From Sipunculus nudus (taxonomy: Eukaryota; Annelida; Sipuncula; Golfingiida; Sipunculidae): DNA of 64,000 bases. Where the stretch lies: the NCBI GenBank assembly GCA_026874595.1, contig CM049309.1:19285576-19349575 (forward strand). Reading direction: 5' to 3'. Positions within the stretch are counted from its first letter, which is position 1. Every line of letters begins with the position of its first letter. Both the position numbers and the translations under genes were made by a program. Of the stretch, positions 12,701 through 25,600 are shown one piece after another. Under the pieces are notes generated by a model. That model made no database searches. It was not told the DNA's origin and saw only the letters and a list, made by a program, of their open reading frames with translations.

Positions 12701-15700
12701 AATATACATGGCTCCGCTGGTGGTAGTCAACAGTAGAAGCTCCCCATGCAAGCAGTGTAGTGAATTAAATTTCCAGGAATGGAATGCAACTGCTGTGCCA
12801 GGAGTGATGGGTCTAGTATGGAAAAGAGCATTTTACAAGGGTTTATAATGATCTTCAAGGAAGAAATGTGAATAGTTATTTTTTTAGAGAGAAAGAGGGA
12901 GAGAGAGAAGGGGGGGGGGAAGATTTACAAAAGTAATGTTGAGAAATCACCATGATGCTACATGTATTTAAGTCAACCCTGTTATTTTTAGCCCAGTTCC
13001 CATGTACCTCATTAACATAGAAATCTACTCATAAGATCTGCTCATTAATCAGATACCCTGCAGCTGTGATACAGTGAAGTCTACCTTGTAATCACAACTT
13101 ATAAGACTAATTAAAGATGACTGTACATTGGTCTGTATAATAAACAAAATTTTATCAACATTTATTCCTAACATTCATATTGCTTTATTATCAATATAAG
13201 TTTAATTTTATTGTCAATGGGTAAGTAATAAATTTGTGAGATTTATATAACAACTTGTTTTAAGGGGATAGAACTGAACACAATTTTTTTTTTTACAAAA
13301 GCTGGATTGCTTTGACAAAAAGTATTTTACAAATCTGGATATCACTGTAAGTACAGTTCCTTGTCTGCCATCTTCTGGTTAAACATGGCTGTGCAGATCA
13401 ACATAGGTTAATATTTTGGGTAGACCTTAAAGAAAATTATTCTAAGTGAAATTTAAAAAAAAATCTGATTCCTTTTAAGAAAATAAGAATGATATGAATA
13501 AATTTTCCATTTCATGAAGTCTTTACAGCTACTTGTTCAAGAAAATTTAAATAAATACAAAATTGAATATTACAGTACCCTTTATGTGATGATTATTTGT
13601 GATTATATGTTTTCTTCGTAATTTAGGGATTGTTCTTGATGAAAATTTTGCAAAGGTGGCATTATGCACATGCTGATTGCTCACATGCTATTAATGTTTC
13701 CATATCTGCTGAATATGTATGGTTTTACTAACTTATAAAGTTTTGACTGTTTGAAATTCGAGTGGTGTTTAGTGGCTGGTCAAATTTGTTACTGTCTTGG
13801 AAGTGGACAAGTAAGTAGCTCTTCAGCAAAACACATTTTTATTTGGGATTAAATGTAAAATTTCTAAAAAATCTAATGACCTCCTTCATGAAAATAAGTC
13901 AAATTACTAAAGCTAATTTGATTCATTTTTCAATTTTATGTAGTCATTCAGCTGCTGGTTCAAGGAAAATAAATAAAATTATAAATAAGTACACTGAAGA
14001 GTAGTTTTTTAGTGATGATAATTCATAGTTATGTGGATTTTAAATTCACGAGGCAGGGTGATCTTGATAAAAAATAAGCATTGGTGGAGATATACACAAT
14101 CCCAGGTTTTCTTGCAGCTTGTAATTAATGCATCTCAATCTGTTGAATTTATCTAGTTTTACCAACTCCTCCAGCATTGATTGTGGTTTGATTGTTACAT
14201 ATTTCAAGTAATACTACACTTACTGGGCATGCTAAAATGATAGTAACTTCATATCAAATGCAACAGTTCAAATCCTTGATATACACTTCCAAATGCACAC
14301 AGACACACAGATATAACAGTACAAAAAAAAACCAAAAATTGAACAATATTGATTGTTTATCAACTGGAAATATTAAATTGTGATTAATGCAACAAGTGAA
14401 TCACTAACAAACAAATATATAATAAGACATATATACACATATTTACATGTGTTACTGGATGAGATAACTTTCTGTAGATCTATAAGATTTGATGTTCATC
14501 ACAATGGGCTGTAACATTTACAGTCCATTTAAAATTCATGTATAGCCAGCTATGTATGAAACGATCATTTCTTGTATTGTATATGTCATAATCCCTATTA
14601 CAAGTGACCAAGTGTCCAGATGTGACCAGTGCTGTCTTGACTGCAGCAGCTGTTCCTGAACTTCTTCATCTTCTTGGCCAGCCTCCTCAGTGACTGTTCT
14701 GTAAACTTTCCTCGTGAGCTGTGGCTGCAGGAATCTGGTTTATAGCAAGCAGCATCCTTGCTGGTTAGTGGCTGTGATCTCAGTCCTCGTCTGATCCTCT
14801 GTACGTCCTGGACAGCCAGGTTCAAGTCCTGCATGCTTGGGGTCAGCTCAGAACAATGAGTGGCCTCTGGTATAGAAGAATCAGAAGTAGGCAGAATTCT
14901 GTTCTGGTTTCTGGAGACGATGAATGTGTCACCAAGGTTATGAGATGATGTCACATCAGCTGAACTTTCACTGTCTGTTACCATAGTGTCACTCCCCAGA
15001 AATCTGTCACACACACCTGGTACTCCAGGAACGGGCTGGTCTAGGCCATTGTCATCTCTGGAGCAGTCACAGCAGGAACTGTTACTCAGGTCAAAGAATG
15101 TCTTGTGCTGGTGACACGGTGATGGGTAGACAGGACTGTCACAGCACTTGGTCTCAGTAACAGCTACTGATGTCCCCCACAGTGATGTCTGGTCAGCAGA
15201 GTTGATGACAGCAAAAGTGGACTGTTCCAGCACCTCCAGGGTTGTGTCAGTGCCACCTGGTGACTGATACATGGAGCTGTCTGTAGAGGCTGTTTCAGTG
15301 TTAGATGAAGCTGTCACAGGAACACACAGCAGACCACAGGCTTTCACAGGTCTTGTCTTGCTGCAGCTGTGTCTGTTCTGCTGCTTGCGAGGACCAGCAA
15401 CTTGACTCTTGAGGAATTTCATGTCTGACAGATGTAGTCCTGTAGGGGTTTAGTTTTATAGATGTAGTGTAGATGTTAGCAGTAGTGCAGTAAGAATCAT
15501 GAATGTCTGTGGGTCAGGGTGTATGATATTTATATTAATATGACCAGTATGGGGTTTGAGACCATGATCAGCTCATACTCAGGGGACTGACAGGATTTGT
15601 TCTGGTGAGACCTGGTGTTAGACAGGGCTTCACAACCCTCCCTCAGAACATGCTTCAATCACTCACTGACATCTATGATGTGAGGCAAGGTTTCACCTAA

Positions 15701-16603
15701 TCAGGTTTCCTTAAGAAACCTCATGATACACTGAAGTCTCCCCTCTAACCTACCCTTGTGACCAGCCATGCATGCAGATTTGATCAATGGACCATTCCAT
15801 GCCTTTAAGTTATACCTCTTTAAAAATTAAATGAATTTACTGATTTGGATTGTATTTAAAAAAAAACAGGTGCTGCTTATTATCAGAGAAATATCTCATG
15901 AGAATATTTTAACAAAATTTAAGTTTTCCTTAATATTTTACAACCGTTCATACACACTGGGGTATATTCTAAAAGCTAACAATGGGTTCTAAATTGTGGT
16001 ATTTGGAAAATATGAGTTTCCCAAATCTGGTTGATTTCATCTAGAGTTTGAAATATTTTGATTCATTCCATATATTTAACTGAAATTCATTTAATTCTGC
16101 ACACTTGTTTAAGACCAAAATTACTTTTGGAATCATCCTAAAATATAGGTTAAATCCCATTAACTTTACTGAGGTGTGTCAGTACCTTTAAAGTACAGTA
16201 TCTCTCTGTTTGTTTTATAACCACTGTTCTGATTATACTATGTGTTTAGCAGGAATTGAATAGAGACACCAGAACATATGCTTTTATCCTGTGTTAATGA
16301 TACTCAGGAAACACAGGAGCTTTTCAAGAAAATTTGACAAGAATAAGAAGAACAGACATCTTCCTATATGGAAGCAAAAATCTTTCCTGTGGGAAAACTT
16401 ATTGTACAAATACAAGTGTTAATAATTGCTACCAATCATTTTTAATTTAGGTAATTTCTTTCAGGTGGCTACAGAGGAACTTAAACAAAACATACATATC
16501 ACTGCATAAACAACCCTAATCTGCAATTTGCATGCATGCTGCACAATGGATTTTATTTTGATATATGCATTTGTATGTAAACATATGTGTGTTGGTGTAT
16601 TTA

Positions 16604-16696
<93 letters not shown>

Positions 16697-19600
16697 CACA
16701 TTTGATTAATAAAAATGACCAAGTGCATGATATTGTACATGTGAACAGGTGCAATATGCATGTATTAATTACTTTTTTATTCTTGTTTATTAAATCATGT
16801 GAAATAATTATTTGCAAATCAGGAGAAAATAAATATTTGACTGTGCCCTGTTTTCAAATCCTCTTGATATTTTGCAAAAAATACTTTTTAAACAAAAATA
16901 CAGTATCACTCCTATCAAAGAACCTCATCTCTCAAGATAGACCATTTCCTTAGCAGTATTAGGGAAACCTTTACTTTTTAAAGATTTATGGATCTACATG
17001 ATATATGCATATGCAGGTAAAAATTCTTTTAAAACTATGTAACCACAATTTTTGTGTAATTTCTCCCATTATGTTGCAATCTGCAAAGTCTGGTTCATAA
17101 TTACAACACACTTTCAAGGCATTAACAACTCTACAAATATGAGTTAGAGAGTGTACACCTACACAAAACACAGATTTACATTAAGATAAAACCTTGAATT
17201 TAATCAGCAAACCAAATATATGTTGTAAATACATGTATGGTTGAACAAATATCTATAACAGTTTAAGAGCAGTTCTAAACAACATGAAAGTTCCTGCTCG
17301 TTTCTTCATTAAATAACATGTTATTTTCATAAAAAGATTACTCCTGTTTTTGATATTAAAAAAAAAATAACAGAATTAGCAGTTCTGATGAAAAAGGAAT
17401 CGGTTATCATTTCTGTAAATAAAGATCTGGCATTAATCTGAAAAATTTTACATGAAGAGTACTCCTGTTTTTTATATATTTTTAAAAAATTAATAAAAGA
17501 TATAGCAATTTTGATGGAATGGAAATTGGTAAAAATTTCTCTAAATAAAGATCTGGTATAACATTAAGAAATTTTACTTAAAATCAAATTAGGTTTCAGT
17601 AAAAAAATACAGAATATCCTGGATAGCTTCTAAAAAAAATTAACATACATTAGGCCATAATATTTCACAATTATTTTCAAGTCTAGTTTAACTGATCACA
17701 TTTTACATGCATGTTTTGTCTTGTATAAAGGCCATTTTATAAGAAATATATACTAAAGTTTTATCTATCAGTGTTAACTATAAATAACTGAATTTATTTT
17801 AATAACTCCATTTTAAAGTTTTGTAAAAGTAATAATTAAAGAAAATTACTGCTGTGACATGGTGTGATGATCTTGCCTTCATGCATGGTTGGTCACAAGG
17901 GTAGGGTAGAGGGGAGTCTTCAGTGTAGCATGGGGTTTCTGTGGGAGACCTGATTAGGAGAAACCGTACCTCACATCACAGATGTCAGTGAGTGATTGAA
18001 GCATGTTCTGGGGGAGGGTTGTGAAGCCCTGTCTAACACCAGGTCTCACCAGAACAAATCCTGTCAGTCCCCTGAGTATGAGCTGATCATGGTCTCAAAC
18101 CCCACACTGGTCATATTAATATAAATATCATACACCCTGACCCACAGACATTCATGGTTCTTATAGCTTACTGTTAACATCTACACTACATCTACAAAAC
18201 TAAACCCCTACAGGACTAAATCTGTCAGACATGAAGTTCCTCAAGAGTCAAGTTGCTGGTCCTCGCAAGCAGCAGAACAGACACAGCTGCAGCAAGACAA
18301 GACCCGTGAAAGCCTGTGGTCTGCTGTGTGTTCCTGTGAGAGCTTCATCTAACACTGAAACAGCCTCTACAGACAGCTCCATGTATCAGTCACCAGGTGG
18401 CACTGACACAACCCTGGAGGTGCTGGAACAGTCCACTGTTGCTGTCATCAACTCTGCTGACCAGACATCACTGTGGGGGACATCAGTAGCTGTTACTGAG
18501 ACCAAGTGCTGTGACAGTCCTGTCTACCCATCACCGTGTCATCAGCACAAGACATTCTTTGACCTGAGTAACAGTTCCTGCTGTGACTGCTCCAGAGATG
18601 ACTATGGCCTAGACCAGCCTGTTCCTGGAGTACCAGGTGTGTATGACAGATTTCTGGGGAGTGACACTATGGTAACAGACAGTGAAAGTTCAGCTGATGT
18701 GACATCATCTCATAACCTTGGTGACACATTCATCATCTCCAGAAACCAGAACAGAATCCTGCCTAGTTCTGATTCTTCTATACCAGAGGCCACTTATTGT
18801 TCTGAGCTGACCCCAAGCATGCAGGACTTGAACCTGGCTGTTCAGGATGTACAGAAGATCAGACGAGGACTGGGACTGAGATCGCAGCCGCTGCCTAGCA
18901 AGGGTGCTGCTCACTATACACCAGATCCCAGCAGCTGCAGCTCACGAGGAAAGTTTACAGAACAGTCACTGAGGAGGCTGGCCAGGAAGATGAAGAAGTT
19001 CAGGAACAGCTGCTGCAGTCAAGACAGCACTGGTCACATCTGGACACTCGGTCACTTGTAATATGGACAGTTTAGGAGAGTTTATGTAATCCATGCTGTT
19101 TCACACCTTGTATTGTATATATGTATATAGATGTGTATACTGCCTCTGAGAGGTTTGTTACTGATTCACCTGTTATTTGTTTCACTAGTTAATTTTACTT
19201 ACAAATAAAAGGTAAGATATTGTTTACTGTGTTGAATTATTAAGTGTGTGTGTGTATACATGTGAGTTAGAAATTAGTGGATTAATTGTTATGACTTGAT
19301 AACATATAGCGTTATTAAAGGTCCATTTATATCTTTAAAAGATATACAAAGACTTCATACCTGGAAATAAACATAATATATTTTGGAAATTAATATTTAA
19401 TAAATATAATAAAATATAATGCAAATTAGATATAGAGAGCATTTAAAGAGTGCAAACCTTAGCCAATCACATCTATTATTTGCATCAAGAACCAACTGTT
19501 TTGAAAATACAAAATTATATCACCAAATGATCATGCCAGTGACAATGCATTTTCATGGGAGACAGATAGTGTCGGGTATCAGTTGTAATTTCATGATCAA

Positions 19601-22600
19601 TCATCTGTAAAATTCAGTTGACCTCTACAGACTGACAATCGGATATAATTCATTGTTTAGAAATAAGAACATCAGGCCATATACAGACTGATACATCATC
19701 TCAACTGATACGTAGGCCTACATTCAGGCCAAAATAAATTCTTATTTCCATAGCCTATATGGTTATACAGTATATATAGTAGTTTAGAAATTAAGTTTTT
19801 TTTTAGTAAAAGTAGACTTTTCTCGAGTCTGCTTGCATAATATATATTAAAGCACACATTTCCTCATCGAAAAGCCTAAGTTACATGTAAAAGTTTACAA
19901 TCAATTATGGCACCACAAGATCAATCATTCAAGATCATTTGCATCAGCCCAACCATTCATCGATTATAATCGATCGCCAGCCCATCACTAGAGAAGATGT
20001 ACTAATCAATAACATTTATTAGTATAGGCTTTGTAGTAATATGTATATGGGTAGAAAGTAAAGGGGTCACAATGCATCAAATAACTGATACATAGAAATA
20101 CAACTCCTTGATTAAATTGTAATTGATTTGTTACTTTGGAATCAATTTGTTTTTATTATTGTGTTATGCAACTACCACCCCAAAACATACAGTGAGCTGT
20201 AAACTCAGCGGGACAGACACTGGAATGTTTGACATTTCAAAATCAAACTCACAAGAATGAAACTCCCTGTGCAGGTTTTGGTTTGTGGGCATCAAAATCT
20301 GCCTCCCACAATGCAACAGGACTTCTTAATACACTAGCAGCAAAGGTATGAATGTAGTGAAAAGCGTCATGTGGTTCATTCAAATATGAGGGATAGGATG
20401 TTTCAAGGCAAATTACATTAACATGGATGGTTTTGTGTTAAGGACTTTATGGAACAAGTAATATTCTGTAGGTATGCACATGTGAAATGTAAACAGAAGG
20501 TGCTTTCCATGAAATGTAACAAATTTTTATTTTAAATTTGTCAGTTGAGAGATGTAGTCCCAGTGCTCCAATTGTGCACAACAGGAAGTTCATTTTGAGT
20601 AGAAATGACATCTGGAGGAAGACTGAGATACATAGACATGTGAAAACATAACCTCCCTACGTTTGTTCAACTGGAATTTCACAATTTTTTTATTATATCA
20701 CAGGAGGGATCCAACCCCACAAAGTATGGGTCTATCTGTTCTGTATGCTTTGATAGTTCACCCAGCATGTCTTGTTGACCCTACCTTTTCTTGAGGTATT
20801 GGGCGTTGGTTTTGAGCAGCCATTCTGTGATATTTCTTCCTGTCATGTTGTACAGTATATCAGTTGACGGTAATAACCTCCTGCTGGGCTCTGGTCCTGC
20901 AGCTCCTAATTACATACAAGCATCACTAGTGTACATCACTGAATACATATGTATAAATGTTATTTAATCAGTAAATATAATGGGTACTTAGTATTTATCA
21001 TTTACAATAAATCCTTAATTGCTAATAATTGCTAGTGTTCATCTGGTGAAACAAAACTATTTAATGCAGTTACATTGACACTATGACATTTAACTGTACA
21101 TCCTGCCCTTACTGACATACAAATATAGATCCGTTTTTACTTTGATTTAATGAAAATTATATATAAACAAGTGACCCAGCAGTCTAATATTCACTCTGAG
21201 AATTACTATGCATGATGGTGGGTGATCAAGAAATGAAGAAGTGAATGTGATATGAAAAGATATGAAAGACAAAATATTAATACTTTATGACAGATCTTGG
21301 GAAAAGCAGAAAAAAACATTAGTCTGCAGACAGTAGGTCAACACAGGTGGCACCACCTGCACGTCAAAATCAAATAGAAGTTACCTGATCTATATTCCTA
21401 TGAAATTTGCTGAAGCAGTTCTTAAGATATTTGGTAACACACATGACATCATGTATGGAAACACATAAAATAGTCAAATTTTGCGATTGACACAATTTGA
21501 AGTTCCTTTGACATGCCACCTTGAATATGATGTGACTGAATTCATACTCATTTTATTTCCCTTCTCTAAGGAACTGCTGATTATGATATGAAAGCCAAAA
21601 TATTAATACATATGACTTGTACTGAAAAAAGAGGAAAAGATCATTTCAGCCCGCAGACAGTTAGTCAACAAAGGTGGAACCCCCAAAAGCTTATATTTGC
21701 ATATTCTTCACATAATAAAACAAGGGACCCATGGGTCACGGCACTCAGCTGATCGTGATTGGACTATAAATGTTTCTCCACTGTGATACTATATCGAGTC
21801 GATAAAGCTTATGAATATCATGGACATGTTGGGCTATTATAAAGGAATGTAATGTAATATGTGAGTAAATGATAAATGAAATAACCTGACTGATGGATTA
21901 ATAGAGTCAAATATTTATTTAGGAGGGGTTGAAAATTGTGATATATTTGAGCAAATATGAATGCAATGACAGCAGTAATAAGCAGTAGGAGAATGATGAT
22001 AAGGCTATTTGTTGAAGGATCTAAAGTGTATGGTAGTCTGCAAGCTTTCAATTTGACAGATATGATGTTATGATTAACTATGCTGATGAAGTGATTTATG
22101 AATTTGTGACTGTATGACACAATATCTCTTTAGTCTTGACAAGGTACATTACTGTGATCCCCACTATGTCTACATATTACACAATATTGACATAATTTCT
22201 GGCATGTACATAGGTACCTATGGACGAATAGTTATACAAAATATTTAAGTATGAATATATCTGATTCATCTTGTTCTTGCTTACTGAGGCTGACTTTGGG
22301 ATGGGGTTCGGAGAAGGGAAAAGTGAGGGCAGCACGAAGGTGGATGTAGAAATATTCTATTGTAATGTTTTTCATTTATATAAGAATATGAAAAGCTAAG
22401 AGGAAAGGGGCCCTCCTACTTGGTTATAGTAAAGTTCTAAATATATGATTGCAAACTAATACTCTGACAAGACTGTCATGAAGAAAAACAGTAAAAGTTT
22501 TGAGATACTGTAATGCATATGAAAATTTACAGATGGACATGCAAGTGGACAGAATGGACTAATACCTTTATTTCACTTTCAAGGGAATAATGCATTTAAG

Positions 22601-25600
22601 TTTATATATAAGCCTATTTTTTTAAGCATATCCACTTTTTCCATTAAGAAGTTTTTATCTGAATCATTTTTTTTATTAACAGGTTTTATAAATTTTTAAT
22701 AAAAAAACCTGAAAATATAAGTTAAAATATTAGAATTGTTGCAAAAGTTGCAATCATTATATATACAGAGTAAAAAACTGAAACTATAAGTTAAAATATT
22801 AGAATTGTTGCAAAAGTTGCAATCATCATATATCCAGAGTGAAGCTCATATTGGGTCATATTATGCATACACATATATTTTATTATTTTAAATCATAAAT
22901 GTTTAAACTGAATTTAAAAGAAAATGCCACAAAATGGCATCTACAAGAATATTCCTTGAATCACTATTAAAAAGTTTTGCACATTGGAGTTTTCAGTACA
23001 TGCTTAATTTTATTCACCAAAATAAAATAAAATATTCAGTAAATTTGATAAAATAAAACATCTTTTCAAATAAAGTATACACACTGTTGGTTGAATGAGG
23101 GACGCACAATAGCATTGTGCTAATTACTATCCCAGTTTTAATTTATTACTGGAATTAATAGTCAATTTCACACCTGGTGAAGTTTTTACTCTTCTGAAGT
23201 AATGAATTACTTATCTCATGAACATCCACACTTTCACAGCAATACACCACTTTGTGGACACAATTAAATGTACACTTTGATCATTGTAACCCTGGTGGTA
23301 CAATACAAAATCTAAAATGTAGCATAGCCTAGAATAAGAATGAATCAAATACAGAAAATAATAACATTCATCTAGTTTATGCACCATCTGGGGGGGGGGG
23401 GGGAGTGCAGGGCAGAGGGGAAGCCTGCTGGTAGTGGCCAAGCTGACCCAAGGCAAGCTGCCTGGGGTGGGTTACATAATGCAAGTGAAGGCTGTACTAC
23501 TAGGTGGGCTAGATGTAAACAACACTTGACATGGTGTATGAAAACATGAATAAAAGCTATTCTTTCCAATCAATTTCTTTGAAATTTCAGATTTTAAAAG
23601 ATTAAATCCTTATGTATATATGCTGTGAAAATTAAATCAACAGTGCCAAAGTTTGACAAAATTTAAGGTATTGATTTTTTATTTATGCTAATAACTTGAA
23701 AAATTTGCAAAATTCAGATCTAATTTTGGGTAAACAATTGAATCCTGATTAAATAAAGTTATATTCCTGAAAAAAAGTCTCTAGGTTCAGCAATTCTCAT
23801 GTTAGGTTAGTAAATATATTTCCTGATTTTTTAAAAAAAAATCCAATTATGTTTTTGCCCATAACTTCAAAATAATACCCAATACTGACCTAATTTTTGG
23901 TAAGTTCATAGAAAATGTATGAAAGAATGTGAATACTATATACGATCAAAAACAGATCAGTGGTTTTGATATTAGGCAGCCTTGAAGTGTAACAATGGGT
24001 TTTTTTATGGAAAATGGAGTTTTTTCCTTAATATCTTGAAGGAACAAAGTCCTAATGACCCAATTTTCGGTATGGTAGGAGATTTTGGGGACATCTAAAA
24101 TTATGCCAACAGCCTGGGGAGCATAGAGATGTGCACTGAATGACCTACAGTCATCGAAGTGGACTGCTTGACAATGTAAGGGAATACAACAAGAGCCTCC
24201 AAAATAATTCAATAACTAGCCTAATTTTGCAGCTTTTATTTTCAAATTTCAGATTTTAACAGATTAAATCCTTATGTATACATGCTGTGAATATTAAATC
24301 CACAGTACTTACAGGAAAAAAATGTGCCGTGGCCAAAGTTGGGCAAAATTTAAGGTACCAATTTTATATTTTGCCAATATTTAAAAAATTTAACAGATTT
24401 TGATCTAATTTTTGGTATACAATTAAATTTTGATTAATTAAAGTTGTATTACTGGAAAAAAGTCCCTACCTTTAACACTTTTGGTCTTAAGTGACCAAAT
24501 ATCTTCCTGATTTTTTTACAAAGTCCATTATGTTTGGGCCCATAACTTTTTTAAATTATATAATACTGACTTAATATCTGGCATGTACATAGGAACTATA
24601 TAGAGGAACATTTATGGTAAATATGAAGAAAACCAGATGAGTGGTTTTGATATTAGGCAGTCCTGAAGTGTGAAAATAGATTTCTAATAAAAAATTGAGG
24701 TTTTTCCTTTATATCTCGAAGGAACGAAGTCCTATTGATCCAATTTTCGTCATGGTAGGAGATTATGGGGACATCTAACTGTATGCCGAATTTCAGATTC
24801 GTAGGTCCAACGGTGTCGAAACGTGCCAGTCTTACGGATGGACATCCAGACGGACAGACAGACGGACGGACGACAGACAATGGACCACGACTATAGCTCA
24901 GATGACTTATAGTCAGCTGAGCTAAAAAGTCTGCGAAGTTTTGTGATGATAGCTGCAGCAGCTTTTGCGATATAGCTGGGAACAGATGGTGGACAGTGGA
25001 TGCTTGCTAGTGCATTAGTTCACAGAGTGAACTAAAAATAACCAACAATATTAATTAATTAAAGATAAAAACAACTTTTACTTTTGAACACTAATTTCTA
25101 ATCATGAATTTCTATAATTAACATTTTAATGACATAATTGACACAAGTAATGTGAGATTCCCTGTATTCTGATAACCAGCCCTTTGAGAGGATATATATG
25201 TAAAATGTGTATGGTTTACATGGAAAAAATCACATCCTAAGTATCAATTATTAACAATCAAAATCATTGTACCATCATAATCTATTCTTCAGGAATTCCT
25301 TACCTTCAGGGCAGACCTGATGCCCAGTTTCACAGGAACATGGCTGCTCCTCACCACTTGATACAACAGGAGTTTTCCACATATCATCTGATGTTGGCAC
25401 GTCTTCACATGATAGTCCACTGAAATGATTGTCAGCACACTCAGGGTATTCACCTTTTCATGTCCCTATGATTCACATTTTTAATGTTTCAAATAAAGTC
25501 CACTGAATTGATTCACATCACAATCAGTGCCTTCACATTTTCATGCCCATATGATTCACAACACACAAAGGGTTTTCACATTTTCATGGCAAATGAAATG

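Larger units (their letters stand above)
14385..19190. repeat. Large inverted repeat with about 2.1-kb spacer
   Basis: The left arm (about 14385-15785) and right arm (about 17870-19190) are inverted copies. Similarity is highest over the ORFs and about 360 bp of 5' flank (to TGGTCACAAGGGTAGG), and patchy in the 3' flanks, where TTTGTTA.TGATTCAC.TGTT is shared. The spacer 15786-17869 is single-copy AT-rich DNA apart from a microsatellite and a small duplication. Confidence 0.85.
21719..24928. mobile_element. Mollusc-type non-autonomous element
   Basis: The left end reads ACAAGGGACCCATGGGTCAC followed by GGCACTCAGCTGA; the right end reads CAGTCAGCTGAGCTAAAAA-like text after a GGACGGACGGACGACAGAC stretch. 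Similar ends (CATGGG...CTCAnCTGA and GGTnAGCTGAGCTAAAA) bound abundant repeats in bivalve genomes. Inside, a block of about 660 bp is duplicated: 23585-24000 against 24245-24660. No transposase is encoded; open frames here are shadows. The left end and single-element status are inferred. Confidence 0.5.

Noticed and set aside
14598-15422. Bearded-type Notch-pathway protein, suggested by the basic amphipathic helix and a W-T motif near the C-terminus
   Set aside because: Order of motifs, length and motif sequence do not match; the similarity is too weak to name.
16461-16817. Open frames across the AT/ATAA microsatellite
   Set aside because: Low-complexity Tyr/Ile repeats caused by the microsatellite.
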